A stretch of DNA of 64,000 nucleotides, from positions 1,798,001 to 1,862,000 of the forward strand of contig NZ_CP012069.2 in the NCBI RefSeq assembly GCF_001189515.2. The letters are read 5' to 3'. A program made the position numbers and the translations under genes. Positions 1 through 8,631 of this stretch are shown in pieces. Source of the DNA: Olsenella sp. oral taxon 807. GTDB lineage: Bacteria > Actinomycetota > Coriobacteriia > Coriobacteriales > Atopobiaceae. The notes beneath the pieces were generated by a model, which worked only from the letters and a program-made list of their open reading frames with translations, was not told the origin of the DNA and ran no database searches. Numbering within the stretch: the first letter of the stretch is position 1; each line of letters begins with the position of its first letter.

Positions 1-445
1 CCACCTCATGTGTCGTGTTGAAACGCGTTTCCTGAGTAACCGCCTCTGAGAGCGGTGGCCCCTCATCCTCCTGCCCCTCACCCAAGCTCTCGTTCGTCCC
101 TTTGCCTATGGACTTAGAGTCATCGGGCACAAAGAACGACGTACCACGCGAATCTGCCCGATCCGTGGGCGACTCCACCTCCCTGGCAACTCCCTCATCC
201 ACTGAGCTGATGACATCGCCTGTCGTAACGTCCTGGACGCCCCCCTCTTCTGTATCCCCCTGTGGGTCTTGCGTCACCACGGTAGCCGTCTCTGTGAGTG
301 CGGGCGTGGTGTCTGTTGCGGAGGATGTGTTCGTAGGTGTCGCGATCCCCACAGCAGGCTGTGCAGTAGGGATGGGGCTGCCGCATTCTGGGCAGATTCG
401 CACCGCATTCGGAACAGAACCTCCATCGTGTGTATGGGTTGACAT
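1..445 (-). CDS. Zinc-ribbon N-terminal protein, 3' end beyond window
   Basis: This open frame runs without a stop from an ATG at 443-445 to the left edge (about 148 residues visible). A strong AGGAGGG Shine-Dalgarno sits just upstream of the ATG. Residues 18-22 read CPECG, half of a zinc ribbon of the kind that opens many bacterial membrane-associated proteins; no second Cys pair is seen in the visible part. After it comes a long low-complexity stretch rich in Thr, Ser, Glu and Asp that looks like a disordered linker. The family commonly has a transmembrane segment after such a linker, but that part would lie outside the window. Function unknown. Confidence 0.6.
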   Translation of the reverse strand, partial: MSTHTHDGGSVPNAVRICPECGSPIPTAQPAVGIATPTNTSSATDTTPALTETATVVTQDPQGDTEEGGVQDVTTGDVISSVDEGVAREVESPTDRADSRGTSFFVPDDSKSIGKGTNESLGEGQEDEGPPLSEAVTQETRFNTTHEV

Positions 446-856
446 ACTTCCCTCCTTGTCTCGACTTTTATGGTTGAACTGGTTGTAGCCATATGGAGAA
501 CAGATAATGGAGACCCGTGTAGAACTATCTTGAGGCAGTGTACCCACCCAGAAAGAGATCAAAGCTCTGAATCGCAGTCCCGAAAGACAGCGATGAAGTC
601 CTCAACGAGCGACTCATGAGCAGACGACTACAAGCCCACATACCAGATGTCGAGAAACCCGGTAAGGGCACAGGAGAGACATCTAAGGGGGCACGCCGTC
701 ATGACTGACCATACAACCACGGCCGCATCACCGACAAGGAAGGGCAAGGGACTATGATGAGCCGAGCCACAGGCCGCGCAAACGACGAGGCCATAGACCC
801 TAGATAAGCTGCAGCAAGGCGGCACGACACCCCTGTCCGCCTGCCCCGATCCCGGG
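446..856. other. Intergenic, no convincing gene
   Basis: Between the zinc-ribbon gene start and the CMD-cupin stop there is no frame with both a credible start and codon use. A + strand stretch near 576-704 reads as protein-like (many charged residues) but has no start and a stop at each end, so at most it is a decayed remnant. No hairpin terminator or repeat was noticed. Confidence 0.4.
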
Positions 857-1606
857 CTACAGCGCCGTGTACGTCTTGTCACTCACCGGCTCGCACCACT
901 CGTTCGAGAGGCCCTCTCCGGGAATCCCAAACGCAAGATGACTGAACCAGCTGTCAACCTTCGCTCCGTGCCAGTGCTTGACCTCGGCAGGAATCTCGAT
1001 GACGTCACCCGGCCTCAGGCCCTGGGCGGGCTTGCCCCACTCCTGGTACCAACCCTCGCCGTCAACGCAGATGAGCACCTGCCCGCCCCCTGTGGTGGCG
1101 TGGTGGATGTGCCAGTTGTTGCGGCAACCCGGTTCGAAGGTCACGTTGTGGATGGCAATGGGATCATCTGGCGTCGTGAGCGCCTTTAGGTAGGAGTTCC
1201 CTATGAAGTACTGCGCGTAGGCGTCGTTTGGCTCGCCCAGACCAAAGAAGCCTCCATGTCCCTCGACGCCCCCTCCCCCAAGTACCGCGTCGGTGTAGAC
1301 CTCCTTCGCTAGCTTGAACACCGCCCAGGCGTTTGGCCAGCCCGCATAGAAGGCCACATGCGTCAGGAGCTCGGCCATCTCCGTCTTGCTGACCCCGTTT
1401 TCGCGCGCCGACTGTAGGTGATACCTGAGCGAATCGTCGACGATCCCCTTTCCTATGAGCGCACTGACCGTGACGATGGAGCGGAGTTTGAGGGGAAGCT
1501 CACTCTCTCGCGACCACACCTGCCCAAAGAGCACGTCATCGTTGAGCTCTGCGAACTTTGGGGCAAAGTCTCCGAGCGCGTCGTGTCCTGCCGTCTGCGT
1601 AACCAT
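857..1606 (-). CDS. Carboxymuconolactone decarboxylase-cupin fusion protein
   Basis: The 249-residue protein has two domains. The N-terminal half matches the carboxymuconolactone decarboxylase (CMD/AhpD-like) fold, with the HVAFYAGWPNAW helix; it has no CxxC, so it belongs with the gamma-CMD branch and not with AhpD peroxidases. The C-terminal half is a cupin_2 barrel with the metal-type HIHH motif and the later HWHGA motif, although the usual Glu of cupin motif 1 is Gln (GGGQVLI). Such fusions are usually annotated as putative decarboxylases or oxidoreductase partners. I chose the ATG at 1606, preceded by GGAAGGAAG; a longer start at 1669 would overlap the upstream aldo/keto reductase stop. 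The gene follows that reductase closely and is probably in its operon. Substrate unknown. Confidence 0.82.
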   Translation of the reverse strand: MVTQTAGHDALGDFAPKFAELNDDVLFGQVWSRESELPLKLRSIVTVSALIGKGIVDDSLRYHLQSARENGVSKTEMAELLTHVAFYAGWPNAWAVFKLAKEVYTDAVLGGGGVEGHGGFFGLGEPNDAYAQYFIGNSYLKALTTPDDPIAIHNVTFEPGCRNNWHIHHATTGGGQVLICVDGEGWYQEWGKPAQGLRPGDVIEIPAEVKHWHGAKVDSWFSHLAFGIPGEGLSNEWCEPVSDKTYTAL

Positions 1607-1652
1607 GCCTGGCTTCCTTCCCACGGTACCATCCCTGCCTGGCATGATATCG

Positions 1653-2519
1653 CTACAGCCTACCCCCATACACCGGGAAGAGAGAACTGGCCCCGTAGTC
1701 CTTGATGCGCTCCATGGACTTCAGGCTCTGCATGTCGCCATCAGAGATGGTGAAATCGACGTCCGCGTTATCCCTCAGATGCTCCACGCTCGTCGTCTTG
1801 GGAAGGGCCACCAGGCCCAGTTGGATGTCATAGCGCACGCAGAGCTGTGCGACTGACACGTGATACTTCTTGGCCACCTTCGCTATCTGTGGGTTCTTGA
1901 GCACCATGCCGTGGGCGATCGGTGAGTATGCCTCGACCTGGATGCCATGGTCCTGGCAGAAGCGGATGAGCTCGAAGGGTGTGTTGCTCACGTGCGCCAG
2001 CACCTGGTTGACCTGGGGTGTGGCATCAGAGTTATCGAGGATGTTTCTAAGGTCATGCTCGTTGAAGTTCGAGACACCGATGACGCGTACCTTGCCCGCC
2101 TGCCTCGCGTCGACCAGCGCTCTCCACACCTCCAGGTTTTCCGCCTCGTAGCGGTTGTCAGACTGGTTCACCTCGATCCAGGGCTGGGGACTGTGAATGA
2201 TCATCTGGTCGAGATAGTCGAGCCCCATCATGGTCAAGGAGCGGTCTATGGACCTCAGTACGGTGTCATAGTCCTTTCGCTCCGCCGCAACCTTGGACGC
2301 GACGAAGAGCTCCTCACGTGTGATCCCGCAGTTGCGCACACCCTCGCCCACGCCCCTCTCGTTCCCATAGGACTGGGCCGTGTCGATCATGCGGTAGCCC
2401 ACCCCCGTCGCGTTCACGACGGCCTGGTACGCCTTGTCATCGCCCAGCAGCCACGTCCCCAGCCCAAGCTTGGGAATAGCCGTCCCGTCGGCGAGCGTGT
2501 ACCTCTCACTCAGCAACAT
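1653..2519 (-). CDS. Aldo/keto reductase
   Basis: NAD(P)H-dependent cytosolic oxidoreductase of the AKR superfamily, 288 residues. The classical tetrad is visible: Asp and Tyr in MIDTAQSYGNE, Lys in VASKV and His in MIIHSP. The barrel signature GVSNFNEHDL and the C-terminal PKTTSVEHLRDN cofactor-binding segment (similar to 2,5-diketo-D-gluconate reductase types) are intact. The ATG at 2517-2519 is preceded by AGGAGAAGC; a GTG at 2534 and an ATG at 2531 are alternatives in the same frame. The CMD-cupin gene lies directly downstream and a LysR regulator gene diverges upstream, which suggests a small inducible carbonyl-reduction or detoxification operon. Confidence 0.9.
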   Translation of the reverse strand: MLLSERYTLADGTAIPKLGLGTWLLGDDKAYQAVVNATGVGYRMIDTAQSYGNERGVGEGVRNCGITREELFVASKVAAERKDYDTVLRSIDRSLTMMGLDYLDQMIIHSPQPWIEVNQSDNRYEAENLEVWRALVDARQAGKVRVIGVSNFNEHDLRNILDNSDATPQVNQVLAHVSNTPFELIRFCQDHGIQVEAYSPIAHGMVLKNPQIAKVAKKYHVSVAQLCVRYDIQLGLVALPKTTSVEHLRDNADVDFTISDGDMQSLKSMERIKDYGASSLFPVYGGRL

Positions 2520-2753
2520 GCTTCTCCTCATCACCTTGCCAAACGATGCGGGCGCGATGCCAGCTCAGGAGGCCACGCCCGTCACGACCCCTCTGCACCC
2601 GGCACCCGCCGGAAGCTCCTAGATGGCACGCTGACCGTGGCATGACGTCCCCTGTCTGACCTCGCGTCTTTTGACATGGTCCCCCATCGTTATCCGTTTG
2701 TCAGAACTATCCTAATGGGTGTACGCCTAGAAATGAGCCGAAATGTAAAATGT

Positions 2754-2770
2754 CTATATTAGATATATAG
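2754..2770. promoter_or_regulatory. Candidate LysR operator (dyad)
   Basis: CTATAT-N5-ATATAG is a perfect 6-bp inverted repeat in the 344-bp space between the divergent aldo/keto reductase and lysR genes. It fits the T-N11-A rule for LysR-type binding sites and sits about 95 bp upstream of the lysR start. It is a dyad in AT-rich DNA, so it could be chance. Confidence 0.35.
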
Positions 2771-2863
2771 AAATAGCTGATTGCAATACCAACGGAGAGA
2801 TACACTTTTACTGGTTGTCTTGGTTGTATCGAAGACAGAAGGCTCGAACGAGGAAGGCGCAGT

Positions 2864-3757
2864 ATGGAACTCAGGGCCCTCAGGTACTTTCTGGCCGTAG
2901 CCAGAAAGAGGAACATGACCGAGGCGGCGATCGCCCTGCATGTCACGCAGCCGACCCTCTCCAGGCAAATCTCCGAGCTAGAAGAGGAGCTTGGCACGAG
3001 GCTCTTCACGCGCACGAACCGAAGTACCATCCCAACCGAGGTGGGCCTGCGCCTGCGCCAGCGGGCAGAGGAGATCCTCTCCCTCGTGACTCGGATGGAG
3101 GACGAGGCGAAGGGCGGTGAGGCCGAGCTCTCTGGCTGCATTCGCATCGGTACCGTCGAGACCTGTGCCACGGGAATGATCGCCGAGGCCTTCGCATCGC
3201 TGCTACAGAGCCATCCCAAGGTGACCTGCGAACTCCTCAGTAGAAATGCTGACACGGTTGAGGAGAGACTCGAGCACGGCCTGCTTGATTTCGGGCTCTT
3301 ACTCGGACCCGTCAAGTTCGAGCGCTACGAGTGCCTGCGCCTGCCCACGACAGAGCTGGTCGGGATTATCACCCGAAGCGACAGCGACTGGGCAGAAAGG
3401 TCGTGCGTCACCCCTCGAGACCTGCAGGACATGCCACTGCTACGCTCGTCTCACATCAGCAGGCAGCTTCTTGACCTCACAACGTGGTCGGGTGGAACCC
3501 TAGACGTTGGGAGGATGAGGCTCGTAGGTCACTTTGACCTCATCGCAAACGCGACGCCCATCGTGAAAAGCGGCGTAGCAAATGCGCTTTGCATAGACAG
3601 CCTGCCGTCCCTCACCTCGGAAGACCTTGCGTTTGTGCCCTTGGAGCCCACAGTGCGCGTCGGCGCCTCCGTCATCTGGAAGCGGCATCGCAGCCTCTCG
3701 CGAGCCTCTGCGGCCCTTCTCGAGAAGCTGCGATCAATGGTGGCGCAGGATACGTGA
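2864..3757 (+). CDS. LysR-family transcriptional regulator
   Basis: The 297-residue protein has a typical LysR layout. The N-terminal winged helix-turn-helix occupies about residues 1-60 (ALRYFLAVARKRNMTEAA, then VTQPTLSRQISELEEELG), followed by a linker helix and a periplasmic-binding-like effector domain from about residue 90. The start is supported by GAGGAAGG. It is divergent from the aldo/keto reductase and CMD-cupin genes; LysR proteins usually control the divergent operon and themselves, so this is its likely target. The effector is unknown. Confidence 0.92.
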   Translation: MELRALRYFLAVARKRNMTEAAIALHVTQPTLSRQISELEEELGTRLFTRTNRSTIPTEVGLRLRQRAEEILSLVTRMEDEAKGGEAELSGCIRIGTVETCATGMIAEAFASLLQSHPKVTCELLSRNADTVEERLEHGLLDFGLLLGPVKFERYECLRLPTTELVGIITRSDSDWAERSCVTPRDLQDMPLLRSSHISRQLLDLTTWSGGTLDVGRMRLVGHFDLIANATPIVKSGVANALCIDSLPSLTSEDLAFVPLEPTVRVGASVIWKRHRSLSRASAALLEKLRSMVAQDT

Positions 3758-3833
3758 GACACTCATGGCACTCACGGCAGTCGGATCATAGCGGCACCCA
3801 GACGTGCCGTTGAGGACACGCCCAGTGCCGGAT

Positions 3834-4382
3834 CTAGACGATACATGCCGTTGCGAGCAGATTGACACCAGCGAAGAAGATACCGACGCCGACCATGGTA
3901 CCGATCGCGACAGCTGCGATGGCGGGATTCATGAAGCTCATGACGCCGACGATGACCATCAGTATGCCTGTGAGCATAACGACCCACCAATTCCTCGCCA
4001 TCACCCGCGTATCGAACTCCTTATGGATGCGATGCAGGTGTGAGGAGCGCACGATGCGGAAAAGGCCGATCAAGAGAAGCCACAGGGCAGCCGTGTATGC
4101 GACGAAGAGCTCGATTGTGAGCTGCATCGTCTCGCTGACGATAAGGATGATGCCAAAGCACAGCGAGGCAATGGCACCTGCCAAGGTCCAGCCATCCGCG
4201 AGTCCAAGCTCCCGACGGCCACCCCATGTGCAGATGTTACCGACTGCATCCAAGATCATGTTGAACCCGATGACCCACCCAAGGGCACGGAACGTCAGCC
4301 CTGGGACTGCGATACAGTACACACCCGAGGCAACCATCAGGACGCCCATCACTATCACTATGACCTTACTTGACGTCTTCAT
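3834..4382 (-). CDS. HdeD/DUF308-family membrane protein
   Basis: A 182-residue integral membrane protein with about six hydrophobic helices arranged as three repeated hairpins, which is the layout of the HdeD/DUF308 family (acid-stress-associated in enterobacteria; function in actinobacteria not established). The ATG at 4380-4382 is chosen because GGAAGGTGATG precedes it and the first transmembrane helix (VIVIVMGVLMVASGVYCIAV) follows at once; a longer frame extends upstream to 4493. It converges with lysR, with about 75 bp between the stops, and stands alone. Confidence 0.75.
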   Translation of the reverse strand: MKTSSKVIVIVMGVLMVASGVYCIAVPGLTFRALGWVIGFNMILDAVGNICTWGGRRELGLADGWTLAGAIASLCFGIILIVSETMQLTIELFVAYTAALWLLLIGLFRIVRSSHLHRIHKEFDTRVMARNWWVVMLTGILMVIVGVMSFMNPAIAAVAIGTMVGVGIFFAGVNLLATACIV

Positions 4383-4474
4383 CACCACATCACCTTCCAA
4401 AACGGGCCGCATCATCAATCGGCTGGTGCCAAAGGCCGCAAACCCAAGAGCTAAGACGTCACGTGAGTATCTAG

Positions 4475-4651
4475 GACTATACCCCATCCGCACACGACAT
4501 AGACGAGCTCTTTGATGCGACTGACCACTTCTGCTATCAGCACCAAGGCAGATACGTTACCTATAGGAGACATGGGCTTCATTGGATGATGTACTATAGT
4601 CCACCAGGAACGGAACCTATGGCAGTAACAAAATTTGTTGATGAGATGTGA
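4475..4651 (+). pseudogene. Start-less C-terminal gene fragment
   Basis: A 58-codon frame, open from a TAG at 4472-4474 to TGA at 4649-4651, encodes a protein-like sequence rich in aromatic and basic residues (it includes HGLHWMMYYSPPGTEPMAV and ends TKFVDEM). It has no usable start near its beginning, so it looks like the surviving C-terminus of a lost gene. It ends just before the GNAT start, so the GNAT ribosome-binding site lies inside it. I do not recognise the family. Confidence 0.3.
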
Positions 4652-4654
4652 GTC

Positions 4655-5137
4655 ATGCTTCATCTAGAGAAGATAACCGCAAAGAACGTCTGGGACATCC
4701 TCAAATTGAAAGTATCGGAGTCACAAAGAGACTTTGTCGCAGCGAATGACGTCAGCATCATCGAGGCATACATCGCCATTACGGCAAACGGGCATGCGTT
4801 TTCATTTGGCATATATGACGGAGAGACCCCAGTAGGTTTCTTGATGATTGGTTTTGATGTTGACGATTGCTGGGACGGTACACCGAGGATAGCCAAAGGA
4901 AACTATAGCCTTTGGCGCTTAATGATCGATCAAAAGTATCAGAAAAGGGGTTTCGGTAAGAAGGCTATCGCCCTTGGTTTGGATTTTGTTAGATCGTTCC
5001 CCTGTGGCAAAGCGAAGTACTGTTGGCTGTCCTATGAGCCAGAAAATGTTGTCGCCCGTCACTTGTATAGCTCATTTCGCTTTACTGAAACTGGTGATAT
5101 GGATGGGGACGAAATCATTGCCGTATTAGAGCTTTGA
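4655..5137 (+). CDS. GNAT-family N-acetyltransferase
   Basis: A 160-residue acetyl-CoA-dependent acetyltransferase. The acetyl-CoA binding motif A is seen as YQKRGFGKKAI, following the strand SLWRLMIDQKY, and the C-terminal motif B region is NVVARHLYSSFRF. Length and layout resemble the spermidine/diamine acetyltransferase branch, but the substrate cannot be read from sequence. The gene is visibly more AT-rich than its neighbours and has a weak ribosome-binding site, both consistent with recent acquisition. It lies between a gene fragment and a repeat array. Confidence 0.85.
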   Translation: MLHLEKITAKNVWDILKLKVSESQRDFVAANDVSIIEAYIAITANGHAFSFGIYDGETPVGFLMIGFDVDDCWDGTPRIAKGNYSLWRLMIDQKYQKRGFGKKAIALGLDFVRSFPCGKAKYCWLSYEPENVVARHLYSSFRFTETGDMDGDEIIAVLEL

Positions 5138-5201
5138 GATAACTTAATGTGAAACGTTCGAATGTTCGCTTGGCATACCAGTCCGTCCTTTGGAAGTCTC
5201 G

Positions 5202-5473
5202 CCCTCACGGAAAAGCGCATTCTGTGCCGGCGATGTGACGGAAAAGCGCATTCTGCCTGCGCACCTCACCAAAAGGCGCACTCTGCATGTGGGCGGTCAC
5301 GCACACTGCGCCTTTCCGTGACGTCTCGGCCGCAGAGTGCGTCTTTCCGTGAGGGTCCGCAACTAGAATGCGCCTTTCCGTAGAATGCGCCTTTCCTCAC
5401 CTGCGCAAACGTCGAGCCACCTCACGGAAAAGCGCACTCTGGCTCCGGCACCTCACGGAAAAGCGCATTTTGG
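5202..5473. repeat. Dispersed repeat array A1
   Basis: About nine copies of the unit TCACGGAAAAGCGCATTCTG or its complement are separated by 10-17 bp variable spacers. Units at both outer ends read in the + orientation and those in the middle in the opposite one. The conserved joining motif CCTCACCTGCGCAAACGTCGAG is at about 5395-5416. The same family returns at 24.2, 55.8 and 58.6 kb. Frames that stay open through it encode only repeated peptides and are not counted as genes. The rest of 5138-5730 holds no gene. Confidence 0.85.
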
Positions 5474-5757
5474 ACAGGGATAGGTCCGCGAGTCTACGTC
5501 GAGCTCCCTCGCAGAGGATACCGGCCTTCCTCCTCTCTGGCGCCGCCTGCCACCCGAGCGAGGTTCTGCAGGTTTCAGGCTCACGCGGCTGGACCCATAG
5601 CGCACGCCGGCGTCTCCAGACGCGAGGACCGCATGCCTCTTTTCAGTCGTTATCGATCGTACAGCCACAGGTAGGATCGTCACCACAGAGACCAGCAGAC
5701 CTATCCCCTAGACATGAGACTTCTCAGGATAATCCCTAGATGACGCTAATTGTAGAA

Positions 5758-7374
5758 CTACAGCTCCAGGCCGAGGACGTCACGGTCGAATTCCCTGACG
5801 TCGATTGACGAGGGCACCTTCACCCCGAGCGCCTTGTAGTACTCGCGGACCTGCCTCGACGGCGTCTCGACCACGACCCTGCCGTCGGCGTTGGTGTAGC
5901 AGGACAGCGACCTGGCCTTGCCCCATACCTCGGTGAGGGAGACGTCGGCCCCGGCGAGCGCCTTGCGCATCCTGAGCACCACGATGGTGCCGATGATGTC
6001 GGCGAGGATCTTGCCGCGCACGGTGAGGTCGCTCCACTTGCGCAGCGGCAGCAGGCCCAGGTAGTCCTTGCTGGTCTTGAAGACGCCCTCGATCTCGGTG
6101 CGGCAGAAGTACTCGTCCAGGATCTCGCGGGGCGTCGCGACCTTGGTGGACATCAGCACGAAGTAGCCCTGCCGCACGGTCTCCCAGTCCTTCTCGGCGA
6201 GCGACATCCCGTCGAACCTCTCCTGGTTCTTGTCCAGCCACCTGGCGAAGCGCGGCGTGGCGTTGGTCTGGTCCACGTAGACGTAGCAGTGCAGCCTCAC
6301 GCCCTGCACCTCGACGTCGCGCCTCCTGGCGAAGTAGAGGTGGCCGGAGCGCGTGATCGCGTACTTGCCCTTGCCGATCAGAGAGCGGACGCCCCGCCAG
6401 AGCTCGCGGTACGGGTACCCCCTCCTCGCCGGCATCCTGACCAGCACGTCCCTCTCGCCCTCGGAGAAGGCCTCGAGCAGCTCGCGCGACGCGTAGCCCG
6501 CGTCGAGGACCGCGGTTACGACCTCGATGCCGAGCGTGGCGAGGACGTCGCCCATCACGGTCTTTATGGTCGAGAGGTCAAGTACGTTGCCGGGCACGAC
6601 CTCGTACCAGACGGGCAGCCCCGTCGTCTCGTCGAGCACGAGCGCGAGGCGCATCTGGACCGCCGCGCCCCTCAGCCCGTGGCTGCAGAGGGCGTTGAGC
6701 GGGTTGTCGACCGCGTCGTTCGGGAGCGGGGTGGAGTCCACGTAGCATGCGCGGCCGAAGCCGGGCTTCGTCCTCCTCATGAGCCTGGCGAACGCCCTGA
6801 AGAACGCGACCTTCGCCCCGTCGGCGCCCATCGCCGAGAAGAACGCCGTGTCCGATCTCAGCGACGCGGGCGGCACGCCCGGCAGCGCCAGAGCCGCGAA
6901 GGACCTGGCCACCATGTTGTCGCAGGTCTCGCGGCTCCCGTCCCGCACCACGCCGTGCGTGACGTGGGCGAGGGCGCGCTGGTAGGACCGGTCGTCGGGG
7001 AGCGCCTCCCTGAGGCACCCCGCGACCCCATCGGCGCCCAGGAACGACAGCAGCAGGTGCTCGGGGCCGAGCTCCAGGTGCCGCGGCGGCTCGGGGAACG
7101 CGCCCGTGTTCGCCAGCCGCTCGTCGCCCTTGGCCACCGGCGCGAATCCGTCGGCGTCCGCGTCGTACTCCACCAGGCCGCGCGTCGGTGACGCGAACAC
7201 GCCCGAGCGCCTGTCGTCCGCGAGCCAGACGACCTTGCCCAGCCTCTCGCGCACCGCCTGCGCCGAGTGGTACTTGGCGCCGCGCACGTACGACGTGTCG
7301 ACCACGGCGGCGGACCCGCTCCTGATTGCGCCGGACTCGTCCCTGACCAGCTTCTGCACCTTTATGAACGGCAT
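5758..7374 (-). CDS. IS4-family (IS1634-like) transposase
   Basis: A 538-residue DDE transposase. The first catalytic Asp is in CYVDSTPLP, the second in VLDAGYAS, and the Glu lies in YFCRTEIEGVFKTSK, which fits the IS4-family Y-(2)-R-(3)-E-(6)-K signature exactly. The ATG at 7372-7374 is preceded by GGGAGG; a longer start at 7416 is less likely. The stop codon lies inside the left inverted repeat. The gene appears intact, so the element may still be active. Confidence 0.93.
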   Translation of the reverse strand: MPFIKVQKLVRDESGAIRSGSAAVVDTSYVRGAKYHSAQAVRERLGKVVWLADDRRSGVFASPTRGLVEYDADADGFAPVAKGDERLANTGAFPEPPRHLELGPEHLLLSFLGADGVAGCLREALPDDRSYQRALAHVTHGVVRDGSRETCDNMVARSFAALALPGVPPASLRSDTAFFSAMGADGAKVAFFRAFARLMRRTKPGFGRACYVDSTPLPNDAVDNPLNALCSHGLRGAAVQMRLALVLDETTGLPVWYEVVPGNVLDLSTIKTVMGDVLATLGIEVVTAVLDAGYASRELLEAFSEGERDVLVRMPARRGYPYRELWRGVRSLIGKGKYAITRSGHLYFARRRDVEVQGVRLHCYVYVDQTNATPRFARWLDKNQERFDGMSLAEKDWETVRQGYFVLMSTKVATPREILDEYFCRTEIEGVFKTSKDYLGLLPLRKWSDLTVRGKILADIIGTIVVLRMRKALAGADVSLTEVWGKARSLSCYTNADGRVVVETPSRQVREYYKALGVKVPSSIDVREFDRDVLGLEL

Positions 7375-7437
7375 CCCGGTCGCCTCCCGTGCCACACAGG
7401 AAGTAGTAAGTAGCACTACATATAATATAGCACAAGA

Positions 7438-7455
7438 GAGGCCCCTTGGGGCCTC
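7438..7455. terminator. GAGGCCCC hairpin inside IS right end
   Basis: GAGGCCCC-TT-GGGGCCTC is a perfect 8-bp stem between the right inverted repeat and the transposase start. There is no T run, so it is not a classical intrinsic terminator. Insertion sequences often carry such a stem to block translation initiation by impinging transcripts; that role is inferred. Confidence 0.5.
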
Positions 7456-7612
7456 GACCTGCGATTTTCTTTGGTTTGATCAGGCGGTAGTTCTACAATC
7501 AGAAAGAACTAGGGATAATTAAGCTCTAAGAGGGAATACAATGACATGGTTTACGGGATAATGTATAGTATATCGGTTTCGTAGGTTATGGGGCACCTCA
7601 GAAGGAGTGTTC

Positions 7613-8152
7613 TTGAGCTATTCTGCTAATGCTGACAAGGGTGAGATGACTGCTGCCCAGAAGGGTCTCATGATCATCGCGATCGTCTACCTGATGGCAG
7701 GGATCCTTCTGCTTCTGGCATCTCTGTTTCTCCTTAACCCTTCCTCGCAGCCTGGGGTCATAAGCCAGCAAATTACGGCACTCACGCTCCTTGACCTCCC
7801 CCCTGAGCCGGATGCGAGCGTATACCAGTCTGGCATACATCAAACATCTCAGGTGACGTCAACCTTTGTGCTCTGCCTTGACCTCGGTCTGTTCACACTA
7901 CTTGCAGGCATCTGTGGCATCCGGGCCTCGACTGATGTCGAGAGGATCGTTCCGTACCTGGTGCTCTCAAGCACCCTGTTCCTGTGCAAGGCGGTAATAA
8001 CGGTGACTTTGCTCCTCAGGGGCAACTTTGTTCCCAGTACATCGGACCTGGTTATCTTGATCTTAACGGCAGCTGCGGTCCTGCTCGGCATATCCGTCAA
8101 CCAACAGAGAGAGAAGCCTGACTCGTCCGACCCTCACTCACTTGGAAGCTGA
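7613..8152 (+). CDS. Small four-helix membrane protein, unknown
   Basis: A 179-residue protein with four predicted membrane segments (near LMIIAIVYLMAGILLLLASL, FVLCLDLGLFTLLAGI, YLVLSSTLFLCKAVITVTLLL and LVILILTAAAVLLGISV) and short polar tails. I favour the TTG start at 7613 because AGAAGGAG lies five bases upstream; an in-frame GTG at 7607 would sit on that site. No family is recognised. The gene follows the IS directly and converges with the rhodanese gene. Confidence 0.65.
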   Translation: MSYSANADKGEMTAAQKGLMIIAIVYLMAGILLLLASLFLLNPSSQPGVISQQITALTLLDLPPEPDASVYQSGIHQTSQVTSTFVLCLDLGLFTLLAGICGIRASTDVERIVPYLVLSSTLFLCKAVITVTLLLRGNFVPSTSDLVILILTAAAVLLGISVNQQREKPDSSDPHSLGS

Positions 8153-8172
8153 GGGAAGGGCCCCGCAAGACC

Positions 8173-8574
8173 CTACTCGAGCGGACCCGTGTAGTCCTTG
8201 ATACCTCCTATGTCGCGCACGTTCGTGTACCCCCTGCGCCTGAGTCTGTCCGCTGCGCGGGCGGACCTCACGCCGCTCGCGCAATAGAGGAAGATGGGTG
8301 CCGACCTGTCCTCGACGAGCTCGCCAACACGTTCCAGTTCGGAGAGGGGCAGGCTGGTGGCACCCGCGACGTGACCCGACGCGAACTCGTTAGGCTCGCG
8401 CACGTCAATGAGAAAGGCCCCCTCGGTGCTGCGTGCCTCAGCCACGCCATCATCCATGCCCTTGGCCTTGCCAAAGAGAGAGAGAACAGACCCACAAAGA
8501 CACACCTCCATCGCCTGCGGACACCCAAGACACGAGCCGTAGCCGTACGCGCGCGGACGCCACTGACTGTTCAC
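8173..8574 (-). CDS. Rhodanese-like sulfurtransferase with N-terminal Cys cluster
   Basis: A single rhodanese domain of about 90 residues follows a 40-residue leader. The catalytic Cys98 lies in the loop YCASGVRS, and the substrate-side motif DVREPNEFASGHV is intact, so sulfurtransferase or persulfide-carrying activity is likely. The GTG at 8572-8574 is chosen because AAGGAGG sits five bases upstream. The leader holds four cysteines (SCLGCP and VCLCG), unusual for this family, which could bind metal or relay persulfide. It lies downstream of trpB2 on the same strand, separated by about 57 bp. Confidence 0.85.
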   Translation of the reverse strand: MNSQWRPRAYGYGSCLGCPQAMEVCLCGSVLSLFGKAKGMDDGVAEARSTEGAFLIDVREPNEFASGHVAGATSLPLSELERVGELVEDRSAPIFLYCASGVRSARAADRLRRRGYTNVRDIGGIKDYTGPLE

Positions 8575-8631
8575 GAACGCCTCCTTACGTGCCGCACGCA
8601 GACCCGCGCACGAGCGCGACCGCACGAAAGA

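Larger units (their letters stand above)
5732..7516 (-). mobile_element. Complete IS4-type insertion sequence
   Basis: A 1785-bp element. The ends are 30-bp imperfect inverted repeats that match at both tips and inside: ATCCCTAG at 5732-5739 pairs with CTAGGGAT at 7509-7516, and ATTGTAGAACTAC at 5749-5761 pairs with its complement at 7487-7499. The spacing is the same at both ends. It contains one transposase gene. No clear target-site duplication is visible; the flanks are AT-rich. Confidence 0.85.

Noticed and set aside
628-882. An 84-codon minus-strand frame
   Set aside because: It overlaps the end of the CMD-cupin gene, has no ribosome-binding site, and its composition is not protein-like.
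7438-7455. Rho-independent terminator for the preceding gene
   Set aside because: The stem is perfect but has no T run and lies inside the IS between the inverted repeat and the transposase start, so a protective hairpin is more likely.
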